Positions 1 to 12,357 of a stretch of DNA of 64,000 bases are shown here, one piece after another (the stretch's first letter is position 1; every line of letters starts with the position of its first letter). The position numbers and the translations under genes were made by a program. The stretch is from Oscheius tipulae. Its lineage: Eukaryota > Nematoda > Chromadorea > Rhabditida > Rhabditidae. The notes under the pieces are model-generated. The model was not told the origin of the DNA, did not search any database, and saw only the letters and a program-made list of their open reading frames with translations. The stretch covers positions 9,548,001-9,612,000 of the forward strand of contig JASJZH010000003.1 in assembly GCA_037178975.1 (NCBI GenBank). The letters are read 5' to 3'.

Positions 1-1718
1 TGGGTCATAGCGGTCCCTGCCGTGTCCTCCTGCCAATTAACGTGGCATTGACGAGGAAAATGAAGAGAATGTCCCTCAATGAGCCGATTCAACAGAATTC
101 ACAGGTTTTTGAATATTCACCCTCCAACAAAGTACAATTTTCAGTTGCTGGTAGTGAGTTGTGGTGAAGGACTGGATGAGAAGGGGGCCAACCAGGATCC
201 CTCCACCGACTCGGTCAATCATTTGATTTTCTGGCAGTCCAGCTGAACAATTGCAAACCTTCTGTCTCTCTCTCTCTCTCTGAAAATGAATATTAATCAA
301 CAGGATGCTTCCCCTCGATGAATAATTAACAGTTTCTGCCAGTTGGACAGGTGGCTCTAACGCGCGTTCATGTTCTCTTCCCCTTCCCAAAAGGGTGTCA
401 AATTTCATGGGAGGATGCGAGACTACAGGACTTCTCACAAAGGGTTTCGGTTACGCTCTTCCTTTTGCAGCTTGTCTCTTGTGATCTCTGTGTCTCTGAT
501 TTTCTGTGTCTCTCTGCCTCTTTTTCTCTCCGTCTCTCTATCTCTATCTCTCTGTCTCTTCGTCTCTCTGTCACTCTGTCTCAGAGAACAACAAGCCATA
601 GGGATTGAATCTATTTGTCGCATCCGCGCATGGAGGCGGAATCCCCTCAGGGCTGTGCAGCCAGGTGTTCACAGTTAACCTCCGTAATATTATAATTGCA
701 AATCGATTCGTGCCCCTTACCTGGTTCCCGCTTCGGGCCCTCTCGCTTTAAAGGATCCTCGTCGTCCAACAACTCTGCAAACAAAACCAACATGTGTCCC
801 GTTATGAATTGACACTTTTGTGGCCTTCCTCCCCTTCCTAGTCATTCCTTTAAATCTTAAACGACTATCTCCCCCATCTAATTATCCCAATGAAGCCCTT
901 TAAAGTACACCTTCCGCTCTCACCGATTATTACGCTACATTGTACTGATGCCTCCTCCGCTCTTCACGGACGGCTGGTTCCCGAAAACCGTTTTTGTCCT
1001 CTTTGTATTTTTCGAAATGTTTTGTGTCAGAACTATTAGAGCTGGAGAAAGTACAAGGTGACTCACTAAATCGTTAGGTAGCTGGTAATTAGAGGATCCT
1101 ATCATTAGGCCCTAAAGAAGCGGAACTGAGGGTCGTCTGAGGCAGGCGGCCGTCGCCATGGAGCCCGCCTTGCTAGTTCAGAGCACGTACCTCACAGCTC
1201 ATCGATTCCCAGGCTCTTCTCGACCCATGACCCTTTGCTTACCCGGAACTGTTCACTTTTCAGAGAGGCACGTGTTTTCTCAAGCATTTTTATAGTTTTT
1301 TTTTTATAAAGAGAGAGGCAGAGAGACAGAGACTGAAAGAGACAGAGTGCAGAGAGACAGAAAAACGGTTCACACGCTCTTAAATTTTTTTATTCAGTTA
1401 CATTTGACAGTTCACACGCCCCAACAAGGCTTTCTATCCAATAGCATTTCCGGATTTTCAAGAAGGTTTCCTGTTCTTTCTGTTCTCCCGAACCAAAATT
1501 CGAAAAACCACTGTCAAATCTTCGACTGATCCCGGTCAGGACCGCCTCCACCGTTTTTGTCTTTCGCTAATCGACAATCTGCTGATGGCGGCTCATCCCG
1601 CGATCAACTGCGTCCAATCTCTTCTTCATTTTCCCCAAGGCATTTGGTATTTCCTCACATCGCACTCTTTTCCCTTCTTCAAAAAACTTCCTTTTTATAG
1701 AAGACAGCAAAACAGGGT
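1..1718. other. Left-edge spacer without a supported gene
   Basis: No gene can be supported here. It holds pyrimidine-rich (TCTCTG)n-like tracts at about 480-582 and a purine-rich GAGACAG tract at about 1308-1365. A minus-strand open frame at 76-438 contains a purine repeat resembling intron sequence and matches no family I know. A gene cut by the left edge is possible but not shown. Confidence 0.5.
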
Positions 1719-4232
1719 ATGACTAATGGGATGACCACGGAAGAAGTCGAGAGCCATGTCAAGGAACGCTACGATATACAGAAGAGACTCGGGAAGGGAG
1801 CATATGGTATCGTCTGGAAGGCTGTCGACCGCCGGGGGAAGGAAATTGTTGCACTGAAAAAGGTGAGTCGGATGATTAGGTGACGTAGTCTCTGTCTCTC
1901 TGTTTCTCTGTCTCTATGTCTTCCCGTGTTTCTGTCTGTCCGTCTCTCTGTCTAGCTATCTCTCTGTCTCTCTGATCCACTTCCACCGTTCCAGATTTTC
2001 GATGCTTTCCGCAACGCAACCGATAGTCAACGCACATTCCGCGAAGTCATGTTCTTGCAGGAGTTCGGTCGTCATCCGAACATCATCAAACTATACAACA
2101 TTATCCGAGCGGAAAATGACAAGTGAGTCACAAGAGACAAAGAAAGGGGGATTAGCGGGTATATCCAGGTTTCTCTCTTTCCCTAATCGCTTGTTGAGAA
2201 GGAGGTGAACCGTGATGTGAGTTTCAGGGATATCTATCTTGTTTTCGAGTATATGGAGGCCGATTTGCACAACGTCATCAAGAAGATGACCATACTGAAG
2301 GATATACATAAGCAGTATATTATGTGTCAGCTTTTCCGGGCTATACGATTTCTACATAGTGGAAATGTGCTGCACAGGTAGGGGAGAAGTAGAGAGACAG
2401 AGAGAGACATAACAAGACAAAGAGAGACAGAGAGACCGATACATTACTGACTGCTTTCAGAGATCTCAAGCCATCAAATGTCCTTCTAGACGCTGACTGT
2501 CGTGTTAAATTGGCCGATTTTGGTCTGGCTAGGTCTCTTTCTTCGGTAAGGTTCAATATTATGTTTTCCATTCAAATCTTCAGTTAGAAGACTACCCAGA
2601 GGGACAGAACATGCCCGACTTGACAGAATACGTTGCCACCAGGTGGTACAGAAGCCCCGAAATTCTATTAGCCGCCAAGCGGTACACGAAAGGAGTGGAC
2701 ATGTGGAGTTTGGGATGCATATTGGCGGAAATGATCCTGGGTAAGAGTCATTGTTCATTCAAAACTTCAAGCTCTTTCAGGAAGAGCCCTATTCCCGGGA
2801 ACCTCAACAATCAATCAAATAGAGAAAATTATGAACACGATCGCCAGACCGTCGAAGTCGGATATTGACAGTATAGGAAGTCACTATGCCGGTTCTGTGC
2901 TGGACAAGATGCCCCAGAGGCCCAGGAAACCACTGGAAGCTATGGTAGCAACTACTAATCCACATGCTGTGGACATGATTCAAAGGTAGTCGAGAGTCTG
3001 GCCCTTCAAAAAATAAGTTACAGATTACTTCTGTTTGCTCCACACAAAAGACTGAATGTGGAGCAATGTCTGGTTCATCCCTATGTTCTGCAGTTCCATA
3101 ACCCGGCGGATGAGCCGGAGCTTCCTTATGATGTAGGTTGAGCGACAGGGAGACACCAGCCGTCCCTAAATCTTGACTTAGCATTGACAACAGGCGGCTG
3201 CGCCGCTTCTCGCCGCAATAGCCTAAGTTCCCAAGTTTTTCCAAACTGCATTGTCAACATAAACCTTGACATGCTATGGCTTGCCAGCTTTTTGCTCGTG
3301 GTGACGCACGGATGGGCACCATTGCCTTTAGTAGTTGCACTACCTTTACCCAAATTTTAACAAAAAAGTATCGACAAACTTCGGAGAAAAATGTGACACC
3401 AGGTATGCGCCAGTAGAGTCAAACTTCCGCGTTTTTCGTTGGGACTATATCCTTTTTCAGTGTAAATTTGGCAAAACGTAGAAAAAAGTAAGGCAAACAA
3501 ATTACAAACAAGAAAGAAGAAAGAAGAAGCAAAAACAGCAAAAATTGCTGTTTTTGTCAGTGTCGGATTAAGTAGTAGAGAGATTGTAACAGAGAAAGAG
3601 ACAGAGAGGTCGATAGATTGAGAGACAGAGAGACAAAGAGATAGAGAAAAAGAGAGGCTTCAGGTCACTTTACCCCTGCCTGACCACATCCAGCTGGGAG
3701 TGGATGACTATCGAAACAAGCTGTACGAGATGATCAGTGCGAAAAAGACGAATGTGAGAAGGATACAGCACGAGAAGACCACTCGATCAGTGAGTTCTGA
3801 ATCAATTGTTCAACTAAGGGATCTGTTCCAGATTGAGAGGCCCCTGATGACAAAAACTGCGGTATCTTCAGTGTCCAAGAACCAAGAGCGGGCTGCTCCT
3901 ATAGCTCAAGCGGAATGCAGTGATACGGACTGGGAATCGGCGAGGACAAATGTCCGAGGAAATTCCATCGAGAAGAATGGGACATCTTCGTCTCTCGAGG
4001 GGAATGGCGGGACGTTAAGAGGTTAGTTTTTGATCGAACCCCTTCCTAAAAAAACTCATCAGAACGAGCCCAATCGGCCGACTCACGGATATCGAAGAAC
4101 TCTTCCGCAACGCTTCGAACTTCTCAGACTAGCTTGGTCAAAGAGCGACGTCGGTCCATTGAGAGGCCCCGTATCTTCTCGGCTATCAAGAATAACCGGT
4201 TCCTGCCGTCTAAACTGGTATCCAACTATTGA
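1719..4232 (+). CDS. MAPK15: Mitogen-activated protein kinase 15 (ERK7/ERK8 family)
   Basis: Atypical MAP kinase. The family works at cilia and in autophagy and stress signalling and activates itself by phosphorylating its own TEY motif. Exons joined in phase: 1719-1862, 1995-2122, 2228-2377, 2461-2545, 2584-2740, 2781-2985, 3024-3132, 3664-3789, 3832-4021, 4063-4232, giving about 487 residues. Visible: Gly loop GKGAYG (26-30), catalytic Lys47, HRDLKPSN (140-147), DFG (160-162), TEY activation loop (183-185) followed by [10 protein letters not shown]. The basic, Ser-rich low-complexity tail fits ERK7/8. The 42-nt intron 3790-3831 is a multiple of three and open, so retention would add 14 residues. 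Intron 7 (531 nt) carries a dispersed repeat. AATAAA lies near 4310. The upstream acceptor TTTTTATAG at about 1700 could be a trans-splice site. Confidence 0.95.
3170..3370 (+). repeat. Dispersed repeat with GC-rich core, copy in MAPK15 intron 7
   Basis: Core GGCGGCTGCGCCGC, then GCTCGTGGTGACGCACGGATGG and ATTGCCTTTAGTAGTTGC. An inverted, diverged copy lies at about 11705-11930, with the same order of landmarks on its minus strand. Confidence 0.5.
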
Positions 4233-4548
4233 AGAAGAAGATGGTTCTGAGACGAAAAACGGAGTCTTTCTTTTTGCGTACAGAGTTTTGTGGTCTATTA
4301 ATAGACGGGAATAAAGATATCGTTTGGAGAGTGACAGAGACAGACAATTACAATTTCTTAGCATAATCGTGATTGATTGCTCGTTTTTTCGTCAACCTCC
4401 CTCTCTCTTGAACGGTGCTTGGCAGCGCGGCAGGCCTGCTCAAGGCCAACATACAAAGGCGTGCCTATACCAGTCATTCTAAATTTGTTGTTTTCCTTCT
4501 TCTCCAGAACCAGAGTGATGAGACCAACGACAGCCACAATCACCTATT

Positions 4549-6222
4549 ATGATCTGGAGGATCGAGACCGTTCTCCCAGACAGATCCGGAATGCTCATCG
4601 GACCGAACGTAGGGACATCTTCTTCTTAGATAGAGAGTTCTGATTTTAGCCCATTCCTCCAGTCTCTCTTCAGAAATGGAAGAAGCTCCTGTAGGTTTTT
4701 TCTTGGATCACATGTTTTCAAGGCCTCAACTTTCACCGAAAAGTTCCAAGGTTGATTGACCGCTCCGCGCACCGGCTGGAAAACAGCCAACAAATTGGGC
4801 AAAAACAATTTTTAGCCACAGCCGTACAAGAAGTCCCGGAATGCGAGAGCCAATCTGCAGTCGGAAGTTTGTGTGGTCTGTGGGGACAAGGCTTCGGGAT
4901 ATCATTACAATGCTCTCAGTTGTGAAGGGTAGGAGAAGGGCCAGAGATACAGAGAGATAGAGACAGTGAGATATAGAGAGAGATACAGAGAGACAGAGAG
5001 TCTGAGAAATAGAGAAACCGAGAGACAGATAGACAGAGAAACAGAGACGGATGCAGGGAGACACTTCCAGATGCAAAGGCTTCTTCCGCCGCTCAATCCA
5101 TCGTAACATCTTCTATCACTGCCACTACAGCCAGAGATGCACCATCGATATGTATATGAGAAGGAAATGCCAATATTGTCGGCTACAGAAGTGTCTTACC
5201 AACGGGATGCGTTCTGATCGTGGGTCACCATACTTGCTACAACCGTACTCTTTTAGTAGTTATACCCGAAGAACAGTGTCGGATTAAGAGAGAGGCAAAG
5301 AACAAAAAAGAGTCAAAGACGGAAGTGAAACAGCCAGAGAGAAGACGAAAGGTTACTGTCCTCTTCTACTCCTGGAAGCTTAGCTTTACAGAGAACGCTG
5401 ACAGAAGAACAGATGAGTGAAGAGGTTCTAGCTTTGATTTCCCGAGTGACTGAGCTGTTTGAGCACAATGACACGCCGTCTGAGGAGGCTCTTCTGTCTC
5501 TCACAGTATGTGGCCTCTCTCGTTGATTCCCTTCCTTTCCAGACTTCCAGTGTCAGTTCTCCAGAACAGCTCTTCCAACTGTTCGCCGAGATTACGATTC
5601 TGGAAGGACAACTGATTCATGCCTTCATCAGAGGCCTTCCGGGCTACTCTCAGCTCTCTGACAGCGACCAGAAAACCGTTCAGAGGGTAGGTAGACCGTC
5701 GTGTGCCCAAGATTGTCTCTTAGTACTCCATGGTAGACCTCCTTCTTCTGAGGACAGCCTACCGTTTTGATCTGGTTACGGACACCATGGTTTTTGGCAG
5801 TGAGTGTCAGCCTTTCAGGTCAGTAAATTATTTTTGGTCGGGAGATGTGAAGATTGTAGGTTCACAAAAGAGCAGTACGCAATCACGAATCCGAATACGA
5901 ATGCCAATGCGGTTTTTGACTTCTGCAGGAGTTTTTGTCGTCTGAAGCCTGACATCCGAGAAGCCTGTCTGTTGATGGGGATTGCGGCATTTTCGGGTAT
6001 TTGGAACAGAGACAGAGACAAAGATAATTATTTTGTTCTCCAGAACGCCCAGATCTAGCAAGCATGACAGAGATCCAAGCCATCCAGGAAGTCTACACCT
6101 CGGCTCTCCAGGAATGTATATACAGTAATCCTAGCAGACAACGAGCCCATTTCGGACGGACTCTAATGAAACTGGCCGAACTGAAGACGATCAGAAATGC
6201 AAGAGATCAATGTCCCCTTTGA
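4549..6222 (+). CDS. Nuclear receptor of the EcR/FXR/LXR (NR1H) group, apparently lacking helix 12
   Basis: Ligand-regulated transcription factor. Exons: 4549-4608, 4816-4928, 5071-5219, 5257-5351, 5392-5505, 5543-5686, 5724-5818, 5860-5996, 6044-6222, about 361 residues. The two-zinc-finger DNA-binding domain starts at Cys39; the P-box is EGCKG (57-61), with [12 protein letters not shown] before it and MYMRRKCQ after it, both hallmarks of EcR/FXR/LXR. After the hinge, the ligand domain aligns through helix 10 ([31 protein letters not shown]). The frame then stops, before the AF-2 helix. An open stretch ending LLEEKYFY lies just downstream (about 6240-6290), but no standard splice joins it in frame. 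The start is the only ATG giving the right phase; an alternative ATG at 4518 is out of phase. Confidence 0.88.
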
Positions 6223-6347
6223 ACGTTTTTTTTTCAGAGAAGGATGACCTTCTTACCGGAAAACTTCTAGAAGAAAAATACTTTTACTGACATGTATCGC
6301 CACATAAAATACCCATAAATATTTTTGGAAGAAAAGCTCTGGCAGAA

Positions 6348-8993
6348 TCACACTTTAAGAACTACGTAATTGTTCCTGGGGTTATAAACTACCCTAAAGG
6401 GTTCTATCACCTGAGGACGAGACTGGAAAATGGACTCGTGGTAGATATCACACAGGGCTGGTCGGTTCACATTTTTCGGGTCCTGCTCGTCCCACATTCC
6501 TCTGTAGGCACATTCTGGACGCTGTGGCGATGGGGCACAGTTAAAGATTTGGAAAACGAAATAGTCCACACCCATACTTCTCATCGTCTTGTGGACTTCC
6601 TTGAGAGGTTTTCGACTGAACATCGAGTAGACTTTCAAGGTTCGCTCTCGGATCCCGACATCTTCGTAGTGAGGATGGTTGACTATTGGTCTCTCAGTGG
6701 ATAGTTTTACATTGGCCATCACGGGCATTGTTCCGGCAAAGACAGCTTCTGAAATCGGGGAATGTCTCTGTCTCTCTGTCTTAACTCACTCCTAGGTGTG
6801 TTGTGTATAATCCAATTGAAAAGATGCTCCTGCTCCGGATTGCTATACTCTCCTCTAATTGCCAATTGCTTCTCCAGATTGCTCTTTCCCTCATTGGCCA
6901 TAACTGCCAAGATGACTACCAAAAGTCCAGTGTGAATCCGCCAGTCAAGTTTTATTCCTATCCTCTCGACCAACTAAAGAAAGTTAGACTATAGTCGATG
7001 AAAAACATACCGATCGACTGGCTATGAGGGCAGATATTACACAGAGGTGAGGTGTCATGAAAAGTTTGAGTCTCATGATTAGACAGGCCATGATTGTGTA
7101 GCAGATCATCTGTACAACGTTATAGAATACCTCAACCCGAAATCTTGACAAAAACTATGGGAACTTACATCAGCATGTTCAGCTCCCTTCTCCGCTCTTC
7201 TCCAAAGGATATTGGACATTTCCATTTTCAAAAAGTAGCAAGTAAATAGGAGGACTGCTAAGATACTGGTGGGTATCAGAAGAGTAGCTGTCAGCTTTTG
7301 AACGACTTCATACTTTAGGAAGTCGAATTCGGCAGAGCAGGTATAGAGTCGGGTGTGAAAGTTGGCAAAGTCAGTAAACTTGGAGCGGAGAATGTCGATG
7401 ATGTGGGCCTGGAAACCGCTCTGTCTCTCAGTCTCTCTGTCAACTCACATCATCCTCTATCCTGAACCCCTTAGCAATGAGCAGCTTGCATCCAATGGTA
7501 CCTCCCAAGAAAATGACACAGTTCAACAAAAGATAAACCGGTCTGAAAATGATCTTATTCAGCCCAGGCTCCAGGAACAAGATCAGCTGAACACGGACAT
7601 TAGATCTCAAAAATCCTCTCTCTTACCAGAATAGCCAAGATGCTCGGAAAGTACATCGCTGCCAAGAGCATCTCATTTCCGAAGAGAAGAACAAAGGAGG
7701 CGATAAAGGCAAAAAGATGACCAGCTGCCAAGGTGAGCATGCAATTGAAGGTGATGTAATCGAAAGCATAGCAGACAAAAAGTGATCCGACTTGGGTGAA
7801 AAAGGCCAGCTGACTGAACTGCCAGCTCAACATGGCCAAACTTCCGAAGAAGGCCATCAGAACCGACCACTTGAGTCCTTTCTTCTGGGTCCTGGAACGA
7901 TTTTTTTGGCCTGTCTTTCAACTCACTTCAAGATGTAGGTGGTAACAAGAATCTGGGCTAAAATGGCTGGGAATCCGAAGGTTTCTCTCAAAGGCGGGGT
8001 CCATTGTGCTCTGGTGGCTTCACCGTGATTGAAGAAGAAGGCGGCCGCTGTGATGATTCCTCCCAAGATGGAGTCGGAAAGTACGGCTCCCAGCAGAAAG
8101 ACAATACCGACTACGGTACAGACAACGAGGAAGGCGTAGTCGATGTAAAAGTAGTGAGAGTTTCCGGCTCCTTCACAGCTCTCGACTGGCTCGAGGCCAC
8201 CGCCTCGATTGATTTGAAAACAGTTCTGAGTCTTCCATTTGAATTGCTTTTCAAGAGACTTGAATTGGCGGAAGACGAAGGAGATGAAGACCTGAACTAT
8301 CAGTATAAGAGACAGAGACAGTGAGATCCATCCTTGTAAAACGTACCTCCGGATACAGATTGAACCTCTTCAAAGTGTTGATGGTATGCCCATACTCTGT
8401 CACGTTATCATGTGTGATCTCATACAGCCCTTCTCCGAAAGTCTCAGCATTGATTATGGTCTTGTAGTAGGAGAAGTAGAGTCCCTGGAAGCCTGGACTT
8501 GTTTGGCAGCAACAAAAAATGGTGCGGAGTGACAAATGACCACGGCGTATCAGGAGAAACTTGTTTCAGTCCTTTAATCTCTTTCACGCCTTGACTGCTG
8601 ATCTAGCGTCGGAGAGTCACATACCCCCTGCCCTCTCGATAATAGCCTTACCGGGCCAGTTTTCCGACCACTGCCTCGACCTGAAGGCGGTAATTTTGAC
8701 GGGAGTCTCTGTTTTCCTATTCCCCAACTATACCCTTTGGATCGGGTTCATATGCCAATATGATGCGATTGCCAAGCCAATTCTGTTCTTTCCCGTCCTC
8801 GTGGTGCGAGAGACATCAAAGCTTATACAGTCGAACACAATGCTTCTTTTGAAGTGGTAGCTTTACGATTGTTGGCTTACCATTTCTGTTCTAAACGCCA
8901 TCTCCCTCTCGAAGTCTGCCAGGTGGCTAAAGTGACGGTCATTCTCGAATAGGGTGTGTAGATGATGGTTGTGCACGTAGCTCAGAACAATTG
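6348..8993 (-). CDS. dpy-19: DPY-19 family C-mannosyltransferase (N-terminal exon not resolved)
   Basis: ER multi-pass enzyme that transfers mannose from dolichol-phosphate-mannose to tryptophan in WxxW motifs of thrombospondin-type and cytokine-receptor proteins; in worms it affects neuroblast migration. Exons on the minus strand: 8993-8881, 8484-8347, 8291-7927, 7891-7627, 7586-7449, 7408-7169, 7130-7011, 6973-6790, 6748-6348, about 653 residues. Family landmarks: [17 protein letters not shown] near the start, [21 protein letters not shown] with [16 protein letters not shown], and a luminal end containing [20 protein letters not shown] and MWDEQDP. The first resolved exon begins in phase 1, so at least one upstream exon with the start codon is missing from this model; it should lie above about 9000. 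The gene converges on the nuclear receptor with 125 bp between stops. Confidence 0.93.
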
Positions 8994-10866
8994 CTGAAAG
9001 AGATGAGTTACTTTGGATCAAGATGTGTCTCTCTGTCTCTCCAGGCATCGCAAACTTGGCCGAAATGTTCGCGTCAGCCAGGTTTGGCCAAGCAGGTGTC
9101 GTCGCAGAGGCTACCCCTAGCCAGGCCAGCCTAGTTCCCTCAGCCTCTTTGTCGCTCTATCGTTCTGTCTGTCCCTCTGTCTCTTTGTTTCTCTACCATG
9201 TCACTGTATCTCTCTGTCTTTGTTCCCTCAAAGACTGGACACTACAGAAACTGGTACGTTCCATTTTGTCTTTCTTCCACTATTTGTCCAGACACTTTCC
9301 CCTTCCCATGTCTCCTGTTCCTTCCTCACAATTACTTCCATTCCACTTTCACAGGATCACGCACGTGGCAATCGAGAGGTTATTTGTGTTCCGGTTGCCT
9401 GTCACACACACACACACACAGTCGTATGTTTGGTGGGAAAAACGGAACCGGCAGTCGTGCCCCGGCAATCAACTCTTTTCCAGCATCAGATGATCAAAGG
9501 TCTTCCGTTTCGTTCGAAAGTTCCCTGAATAGAAACGGCCTTGGAACACTCAAGATACAAAAGGCCTTCAGCCTTTAAGCCAATTCAAAGAGACCATAAA
9601 TCTTGACTCCTTCCTCAGAACTCGCAGTTTTCTAATGTTCCTATCTCTCTTTGAGAGCCATAGTGCTTAAGCTTTGGTAGCTATACAACCCTTTCAACTG
9701 CTCCTTTCTAGAGACAAAGAGATAGAGCGTCAGAGAGACAGAAACAGAGAGACACCGAAACAGAAGAACAGAGAGAAAGAGAGACAGAGAAACAGAGAGA
9801 CAGCGAGGGACTTCTGAACCCTGCCAAGTTTAAATTTCCCTCCAAAAACCCATTTCGGCCATTTTGCACCCACCAATTGTCGGCTTATGCGACTCCGGGG
9901 GGAAAATGACGTCGCTTTTTTTACTCTCTCGTCGGCACAGATTACACGTGAGAGAGAGAGAGAGAAAATGCATCGTCATGATCTATTTTAACAATGGGTT
10001 ACTGGTTCATGTCCTCTCTACAAAAAAACCTGTTCAATTAGCTATGACTCAGTCTCGGAATTGTAGAACGGCTGTGTCAGTGTATGGATTGTTGTTCTCA
10101 CCACCTTTCGTTTTGCAAACTGGGTTAATCACTCGGGGGACCCTATCACGAGGAAGGGTGATATGTCCTCTTTTTCTTGCAAGATCTTCCTCCATTGACA
10201 CCTAGTTGACTGGAAAAACTGTAGAGACCTAGGTCTATTTTCAGAGGGTAATTAGTCGACGGGGCTGTCGTTCAAACTCAAACTTTTGTGTCAAATGGAG
10301 AGCAATTTGTCCCATTTTTTCATTTTTCTTTGACATTTTTGACCTATGTTTGGAGAGAGACAGAGACTTGTCGACCATTTCCCGTGTCTTCCGCATGTAT
10401 CTCATAAAGCTCTAGAGACATATACAAATCCCAAAAACTGTCAAAAATACTAGTAAACTAATAGCCAAGCTCCTTAAACCCTTTTAGAACCAAACTAAAA
10501 AGTTTTTTGTCCGGCGGGATCCGAACCATGTCCATTGACGGCGTGCACTTCCCAAGCAATGATGCTCTAGGCCATTGAGTCAGACCGTCACACTCGTACC
10601 ATCTTGGCGTGCATTGGGCGCCGCACTGAAATATTAACTGGCTAATTTGAAGTGTAAGTTTGAGCTAATCGAGCTCTTCGACCCTGCGATAGCAGTGGTT
10701 GAGTAATTTTTGGCAAGTTCAAACGTTAGAGGAAAAGTTTGCTTAGAGAAAGAAAACACAGAGACAACCTGCTTATTGACCTCCCCATACATCTGACCGA
10801 GTCACAAGATATCACAATCATATGCTCGAAAAGACAGCTCTGTTTTCTCTCAATCACTGCTTTCAG
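8994..10866. other. Spacer, probably holding the DPY-19 start exon
   Basis: The missing first exon of the minus-strand DPY-19 gene is expected in the left part. Otherwise there are pyrimidine-rich tracts (9120-9235), a (CA)n run at about 9402-9420, purine GAGACAG tracts (9715-9808 and 9950-9965) and one tRNA-related repeat copy at about 10499-10635. No other gene is supported. Confidence 0.5.
10499..10635 (-). repeat. tRNA-related dispersed repeat, family A, copy 1
   Basis: Read on the minus strand, this has a degenerate tRNA-like block: GGCCTAG as an A-box relic and GGTTCGGATCCC as a B-box-like motif, ending in CCGGACAAAAAA. On the plus-strand right side it carries the shared segment GTACCATCTTGGCG..GGGCGCCGCACTGAAAT, which recurs at 60190-60240. 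It cannot fold as a working tRNA. Confidence 0.6.
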
Positions 10867-12357
10867 ATGTTGCTCCGTGCCCTCCTCCCTTCTCTATTTC
10901 TATCTGCCTCATTCTCTCAGGACATTGTCTACGATGCGGAAATGAGGAACGAGACGATGATTAATAATGGGACAGAGGAGGTGACAGAGTACAAACTCTT
11001 CGATACCTACTATCCCCTGATGGTTCTGCTAATTAGTATGCCAGAGAATGAGACGGAGAGTCTGCTGAAGTACCTGCATCAGAGGAATTATGCAGAGTTG
11101 AAGAGGATGATCTCGGAGAAGCAGAAGGTAGCGGACAGAGAGACAGAGAGAGGCTTTTTTAAATTCCAGTCCAACGAAATCCCTATCGAACAACTGGAAC
11201 TGAACAGTACAGATCTGACTTCTCTGGTTTCTGGTAACCTCCAAAAATATCTGGACCTTGTGGAGGCCTATCACGTACGTTGCCATTAAACTTTTTGGGA
11301 AAACTTCTACCAGAACGCATCAATTTACGGCACAATTCGTGGCCTCTGGAACTCTCAGCTGGGCCCTCTGATGCCGCCAATTGACCAGCTCGCGGTTCTC
11401 GAATATTTTGCCGAGAAGAACCATGTGGAGACTTTGAAGCAGACAATTTGGGCCAAGCTGTGGGCGGTGATAAAGAACTGGCTTATGGGACAGCATAGTA
11501 AAGGTAGGAGAGCAGTTTACCTTTCGGTAACACAAGGATAGATGGATCAGTGCTGTGCAACGCCGACTCACCAAGATGTGTTCGAAAGCTGGTGGAAAAG
11601 CTGCCTTTGGAGACAAGAGTCGAGTTGGAGAAGGCAGTGGAAGAGGATAATGCAGAAGATATTAGCAACATAGTTACTCAGGAAGTGAGTGAAAGAATGG
11701 TATCTCTTTACTACTAAAACACAATGATGTCCCTTTGTCCGTCCGTCCATCCATCCGCGACCACGAAAAAAAAAAGCGAGCAAATGTCCACAAGTTGAGT
11801 TGTCCAAAGGAAGTTGTTGCCAATATTGAGTGGCAAGTCAACTTTGGGTGTTCTCTAGAGCTTTGCCTTTGTCCCAGCGAAGTTACTTGGAGCTTTTTGT
11901 GACTACGAAGCGGCGCAGCCGCCGAAGCATACTGAAGGCAAAAGGACGGGGTAGCTGTTGCTAATAAACTGTAGAGTAGCTTCTCAAAATTATAAAAATC
12001 CAGAAATCAAAAGTTTTCAGTTGAACAGTTTCCCGGCCTCTTCCAAGGCAGAAATGTCAAACTGGAGGAAATTGAATGAGCCTCCTCAAGCACTCAAGGG
12101 CATACTTGACAGTGTCACGGAGATTGAAAAACAGTAAGATTACTACAGTTAATATCCTATAAATCCATAAGTTCAGGTCCCTAGAGCGTCTGCGTCAGAA
12201 CGATCTTATCCACTCCCTCAAAGACTACTACAGGGCATCCATAGAGGCTTTACCCGTGCACGACCAGGAGGAGATCCGGCAGTTTTTCCGCCGGATGAAC
12301 GACTCCTTTGCTGGCTGTTATAACCCAGCGCGTGGAAAATACGAGTATTTCTTTTAG
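10867..12357 (+). CDS. Secreted protein of unknown family, about 327 residues
   Basis: Not recognised. Exons: 10867-11127, 11170-11274, 11314-11503, 11551-11684, 12021-12133, 12177-12357, all joining in phase. The start follows directly on CTGCTTTCAG, so the mRNA is probably trans-spliced there. Residues 1-18 form a clear signal peptide (LLRALLPSLFLSASFS). The mature part is mostly helical and rich in Leu and Glu, with possible N-glycosylation sites (NET, NNGT, NST, NAS) and few cysteines. The layout resembles helical secreted proteins of nematodes, but I see no diagnostic motif. Intron 4 (336 nt) contains a dispersed repeat also found in the MAPK15 gene. AATAAA lies near 12387. The stop codon overlaps the stop of an opposing small ORF. 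Confidence 0.8.
11705..11930 (-). repeat. Dispersed repeat with GC-rich core, inverted copy
   Basis: Minus strand reads GGCGGCTGCGCCGC, then TTCGTGGTCGCGGATGG and CATTGTGTTTTAGTAGT. It is in intron 4 of the secreted-protein gene starting at 10867. Confidence 0.5.

Noticed and set aside
76-438. Minus-strand frame with a trypsin-like string (RVGGGILVG)
   Set aside because: No catalytic His motif follows, the frame runs through a GA repeat, and the match is too short to support a serine protease.
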